From contig JAGRIJ010000001.1 of assembly GCA_020443295.1 (NCBI GenBank), positions 1 to 42,499 of the forward strand: a stretch of DNA of 42,499 nt, read 5' to 3'. The position numbers and the translations under genes were made by a program. This document shows, one piece after another, positions 41,478 to 42,499 of the stretch. Each line of letters starts with the position of its first letter. Position 1 is the first letter of the stretch. This DNA comes from Alphaproteobacteria bacterium (GTDB lineage: Bacteria > Pseudomonadota > Alphaproteobacteria > Micavibrionales > Micavibrionaceae). Below the pieces are notes generated by a model. It saw only the letters and a program-made list of their open reading frames with translations, made no database searches and was not told the origin of the DNA.

Positions 41478-42452
41478 GTGGCCGAAAGAGCCAAAACCAC
41501 AGGCCGGGTCGAAGGGTCTATCTTCGATACAATTCGCAGCGCCGGGCTTGCTGCGGATAATATCCTGATCGGCGATGGCGATCATACGAAGGATTCCGTC
41601 AATAATTTCAAGGGTGGCCGCGAACTGATCCAAAGTCTAGCGGAGGCCGGCGCGTCTCATCTTTGCCTAGAGGTCAGCAGTTCTTATGATGGGCTGGCGC
41701 AGGAGTATTACAGGCGTGAAATCACCCGCGAGCAGTTTTTGGACCGTCTGAATATCGAACCCGCCAATCCCGGTGAAGTCTCGCGCGAAGATATGATCAA
41801 CAGGATCGCCGATCAGATCGATTATGCGCGCCAATTTGGAATGCAGGTACATTTCGTCGATCCTATTCGTGATACGCTTCAGGTGACCTATCGCCCCGAA
41901 ACACAGGAGATTCTGCAAAGGGCAATTGAGAGATACATAAGCGAGACAGGAAGAACGCAGCCCCCCGAAGATTTCGGGGATTTCTGGGTCCATGCGAACA
42001 GAAATAACTATTTTACCGAGCGTGAAGCAGAGATGATTTTTGAGGATGTGATCGCTTCAAGGGTGCAAGATGGACCTCTTTATGACACAATCCAACGGGT
42101 CACAAACGGTGAAAAAACGGCGGTCATCTATGGCGCGGGGCATGATGAACTGGCCGCGCGGATGAGCAGTAACGGTTCCCTTCTGGTCGTTGATGTCCAT
42201 GCCAACCGGACGAGTTACGATATTGGCGAAGATCAGATGAGAGACGTGCCCGTTTCTCATCCGGAAGGCCAGCCCGATCTTGTTTACATGGTTGATACGA
42301 ATCAGACTTACCTGACCGATCAGGCCGATACCGCGCTGACAGGCGGTCTTAAAATGGAAGCTCCAGGCGGGCATAATGTGCCTGATCCTCCGGAGATTGT
42401 GCATACGGGTGACGGGCCGGATCGCATTCCACAGATCATGGGTCCAGGTTAG
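41478..42452 (+). CDS. ChaN/Tiki-superfamily protein, second divergent copy
   Basis: 324 residues from the GTG at 41478, chosen because AAGGGG lies eight bases upstream; another GTG at 41469 overlaps that site. The superfamily pattern is present: ILIGDGDHTKDS at about 29-40 (where GExH is usual), LCLEVSSS at about 62-69, 'NNYFTEREAEMIFEDVI' at about 176-192 and VIYGAGHDELA at about 216-226. No signal peptide. The first motif has Asp and a shifted His (GDGDH), so metal binding may differ from ChaN. The C-terminal 80 residues are Gly-, Pro- and Asp-rich and look disordered. Substrate unknown. Confidence 0.5.
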   Translation: MAERAKTTGRVEGSIFDTIRSAGLAADNILIGDGDHTKDSVNNFKGGRELIQSLAEAGASHLCLEVSSSYDGLAQEYYRREITREQFLDRLNIEPANPGEVSREDMINRIADQIDYARQFGMQVHFVDPIRDTLQVTYRPETQEILQRAIERYISETGRTQPPEDFGDFWVHANRNNYFTEREAEMIFEDVIASRVQDGPLYDTIQRVTNGEKTAVIYGAGHDELAARMSSNGSLLVVDVHANRTSYDIGEDQMRDVPVSHPEGQPDLVYMVDTNQTYLTDQADTALTGGLKMEAPGGHNVPDPPEIVHTGDGPDRIPQIMGPG

Positions 42453-42499
42453 ATTTTAGATAATTATTTGGCGTTAGTTTAAAAGAAGAAGAAACGAGG

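Overview
The window looks like a chromosomal stretch of a Gram-negative alphaproteobacterium, about 42.5 kb with moderate G+C content over most of its length. The evidence is the rpsF-rpsR-rplI-dnaB-alr gene order, a long charged tail on ribosomal protein L9, an NrdA without an ATP cone (the Rickettsiales-like form), MlaE/MlaF lipid-transport genes and PBP1A. A Micavibrio-like or other poorly sampled lineage is possible, but the sequence alone cannot settle this. No complete tRNA, rRNA, CRISPR array or insertion sequence is visible.

Region 1 (about 1-2860) is visibly richer in A+T than the rest and looks like the edge of an accessory island. It holds a small cysteine-rich phage-type protein, a BamE-like lipoprotein, a 520-base interval packed with hairpins (candidate large structured RNA, about 600-1045), a DUF4917/SIR2-like protein (candidate NAD-handling defence protein) and a small secreted protein. 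This is the most unusual part of the window.

Region 2 (3035-16591) carries a ChaN/Tiki-like protein, small secreted and membrane proteins, an MscS-type channel overlapping a ZntB/CorA-type transporter, and a cell-envelope cluster: PBP1A, MlaF and MlaE on the minus strand, with a divergent VanX/DdpX-type D-Ala-D-Ala dipeptidase. An orphan 394-residue protein and alanine racemase follow. D-Ala metabolism and peptidoglycan synthesis are therefore clustered.

Region 3 (16600-22925) is housekeeping: dnaB, rplI, rpsR and rpsF on the minus strand, with fabD and fabG on the plus strand separated by an uncharacterised gene. No acpP or fabF follows fabG.

Region 4 (22922-41409) mixes metabolism and unknowns: a HAD phosphatase, a membrane-anchored protein with internal Cys/PLYRWR repeats, a DedA protein, pyruvate kinase, nrdA, exported MsrB, a half-size EamA protein, nrdB, amtB, a histidine phosphatase, threonine ammonia-lyase, a short PhoH ATPase, peroxiredoxin and an MFS exporter. 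Palindromes resembling NrdR boxes precede both nrdA and nrdB and suggest that the two separated genes share a regulator.

Region 5 (41478-42452) is a second, divergent ChaN/Tiki-fold protein. All gene calls rest on motif recognition from translated sequence; no database search was run.
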